A stretch of DNA of 7,327 nt from Phycisphaerales bacterium. GTDB taxonomy: Bacteria; Planctomycetota; Phycisphaerae; Phycisphaerales; SM1A02. Position numbers and translations under genes: made by a program. This document shows, one piece after another, positions 6,649-7,327 of this stretch. The stretch is taken from the NCBI GenBank assembly GCA_007127615.1, contig SKZB01000174.1:1-7327 (forward strand). Direction: 5' to 3'. The notes beneath the pieces are model-generated. The model was given only the letters and a program-made list of their open reading frames with translations. It made no database searches and was not told where the DNA came from. Positions within the stretch are counted from its first letter, which is position 1. The number at the start of each line of letters is the position of its first letter.

Positions 6649-6668
6649 AAAGAAGCGTTCCTCATCAG

Positions 6669-6690
6669 GGGTGATCGTACAGGGTCACCC
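6669..6690 (-). promoter_or_regulatory. Hairpin in the leader of the CBM9-EEP gene
   Basis: GGGTGA and TCACCC form a perfect 6-bp stem with a 10-base loop, ending six bases before the GAGGAA ribosome site on the minus strand. It could modulate translation or be incidental. Confidence 0.3.
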
Positions 6691-6710
6691 GGAATCATTC
6701 CCCGGAATCC
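6691..6710. promoter_or_regulatory. Operator-like palindrome GGAAT-C-ATTCC with a repeated half-site
   Basis: Positions 6691-6701 read GGAATCATTCC, a perfect 5-bp inverted repeat with one central base, followed at 6704-6710 by another GGAATCC half. It lies between the candidate divergent promoters and the CBM9-EEP start and touches the candidate plus-strand -35. No known regulator is recognised; the palindrome is seen, the operator role is a guess. Confidence 0.25.
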
Positions 6711-6741
6711 TTGACTGCCCGGAACGCAGTCCGCGTATTGT
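6711..6741 (+). promoter_or_regulatory. Weak candidate plus-strand promoter
   Basis: TTGACT (6711-6716) is a near-consensus -35, followed after 19 bases by TATTGT (6736-6741). The spacer is two bases longer than optimal. If used it would give the right-edge zinc-ribbon gene a leader of nearly 200 bases. Confidence 0.25.
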
Positions 6742-6742
6742 A
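6730..6742 (-). promoter_or_regulatory. Candidate -10 box for the CBM9-EEP gene
   Basis: The minus strand reads TACAAT (6742-6737), 5 of 6 to the sigma70 -10 consensus, with a predicted start near 6730 and a leader of about 82 bases. The -35 region (CACGGG or GCACGG at 17-18 bases) is poor. It overlaps the plus-strand TATTGT, so the two promoters, if both real, would compete. Confidence 0.35.
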
Positions 6743-6775
6743 GCTGCCGGCCGTGATCGCCCGTGCGCCATGGCC

Positions 6776-6805
6776 AAAAAACCGGGGCAACCAACAGCCC
6801 CCGGT
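6776..6805 (-). terminator. Intrinsic terminator on the minus strand, upstream of the CBM9-EEP promoter
   Basis: Read on the minus strand, ACCGGGG (6805-6799) and CCCCGGT (6787-6781) form a perfect 7-bp stem with an 11-base loop, followed directly by TTTTT (6780-6776). This is the classic stem plus U-run. No minus-strand gene is visible between it and the right edge, so it either ends antisense transcription from the right, insulates the promoter at 6742, or ends an unseen small RNA. Confidence 0.6.
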
Positions 6806-6869
6806 CGTGCGGCCGGTAATCAGACCCCCGGAGCTGACGAATATTCGCGGAGCGCGGTCCGGATCGTGT

Positions 6870-6875
6870 TATGCT
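6870..6875 (+). promoter_or_regulatory. Candidate -10 box for the right-edge zinc-ribbon gene
   Basis: TATGCT in the context GTGTTATGCTTCGG lies 65 bases before the ATG at 6941. No good -35 is present at 17 bases (GCGGAG). It is the best-placed -10-like element for this gene. Confidence 0.3.
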
Positions 6876-6940
6876 TCGGTCAAGTTTGTCTGAGATCCGC
6901 TCGATCGCGCAATCAGGACTTTCATTCACGGGCGGCATGC

Positions 6941-7327
6941 ATGGGCGGCACCCGAAACACCTCCCAACCGGAATCAGAAGCACGTCCGCCGGAACCGGCC
7001 CCCGCGTCACGGCCGGTCGGCTGCCCGCGCTGCGGGTACGACCAGCGCGGCGCGATCGCGCAGTGGCGTGATCGGTGTCCCCTCGAAGGCCGGTGCACGG
7101 AGTGCGGCTACACCTACGAGTCGGCCGATCTCTTTGATCCCTACCGGCGAACGCCGGGCTGGCTGGTTGAATGCTGCCGCTGGCGACGTTTTCCGTGGGC
7201 GGTCCTGATGACGCTGCTGCGGAGTCTGGTGCCGTGGCGCTTCTGGCGCTGGCAGAATCTGGCCCACCCCTTGCGACCGGGGCGGCTCGCAATGTATCTG
7301 GCGCTCATCCTGATCGTGCCCGCGGCC
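6941..7327 (+). CDS. Partial zinc-ribbon membrane protein (C-terminus off the right edge)
   Basis: The 129 visible residues run in frame to the last base. Residues 1-25 are Pro/Glu/Ala-rich and likely disordered. A zinc ribbon follows: GCPRCGYDQRG with C28 and C31, then C52-T-E-C55-GY, the arrangement seen in many planctomycete membrane proteins of unknown function. Residues 66-115 are rich in Trp and Arg (DPYRR, WRRFPW, PWRFWRWQNLAHPLRPGR), resembling an interfacial segment, and a hydrophobic stretch begins at about 117 (AMYLALILIVPAA) and is cut off by the edge. The ATG at 6941 is chosen because it places the zinc ribbon near the N-terminus. No clear Shine-Dalgarno precedes it, only GGGCGG at 6930-6935, so the start is uncertain. 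The function is unknown; a cytoplasmic ribbon ahead of one or more membrane helices is inferred. Confidence 0.8.
   Translation, partial: MGGTRNTSQPESEARPPEPAPASRPVGCPRCGYDQRGAIAQWRDRCPLEGRCTECGYTYESADLFDPYRRTPGWLVECCRWRRFPWAVLMTLLRSLVPWRFWRWQNLAHPLRPGRLAMYLALILIVPAA

Noticed and set aside
5104..6714. Two plus-strand frames (5104-5949 and 5977-6714) of over 240 codons.
   Set aside because: They are antisense to the CBM9-EEP gene and show no domain or start signal.
6615..7292. A 225-codon minus-strand frame opposite the right-edge zinc-ribbon gene.
   Set aside because: Its peptide is Arg/Ala/Pro-rich without motifs, while the plus strand encodes a clear CxxC zinc ribbon and membrane segment. 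It also passes through the minus-strand terminator at 6776-6805.

Overview
The window is GC-rich bacterial DNA, most likely from a planctomycete and perhaps a Phycisphaerae-like lineage. This placement is inference. It rests on the high GC, on two partial genes encoding proteins with a CxxC...CxxC zinc ribbon (one in an acidic soluble-looking protein, one just ahead of a membrane segment), and on a secreted fusion of a CBM9-like domain with an endonuclease/exonuclease/phosphatase domain. No ribosomal RNA or other decisive marker is present. I found no tRNA, CRISPR array, transposase or phage gene.

Layout, left to right. Positions 1-385 (minus strand) hold the N-terminal 128 residues of a zinc-ribbon protein that runs off the left edge. 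Positions 386-759 are a 374-base divergent intergenic region with a candidate minus-strand promoter and a short tandem hexamer array. A secreted YceI-family lipid-binding-fold protein lies at 760-1398 (plus) and is followed by a strong hairpin terminator. It faces a minus-strand block that reads, in its own 5'->3' order: a secreted CBM9-like/EEP hydrolase (6648-5056), an O6-alkylguanine-DNA alkyltransferase (5041-4496), UDP-glucose 6-dehydrogenase (4372-3014), a 30-codon small ORF (2997-2905) and the RNA ligase RtcB (2908-1505). Positions 6649-6940 form a second divergent intergenic region. From 6941 to the right edge (plus) runs the start of a zinc-ribbon membrane protein.

How the genes may work together. 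The hydrolase and the alkyltransferase are 14 bases apart and probably co-transcribed. A candidate extended -10 promoter precedes the dehydrogenase. The dehydrogenase, small ORF and rtcB are so tightly packed (16-base gap, then a 4-base ATGA overlap) that they look like one translationally coupled operon. Two nucleic-acid repair functions (DNA dealkylation and RNA ligation) flank a sugar-nucleotide gene, but no shared pathway is evident.

The most noteworthy unexplained items are the small ORF in front of rtcB and a minus-strand intrinsic terminator at 6776-6805 with no visible gene feeding it. I do not see convincing evidence for a new multi-gene system; most of the window is recognisable housekeeping or accessory genes.
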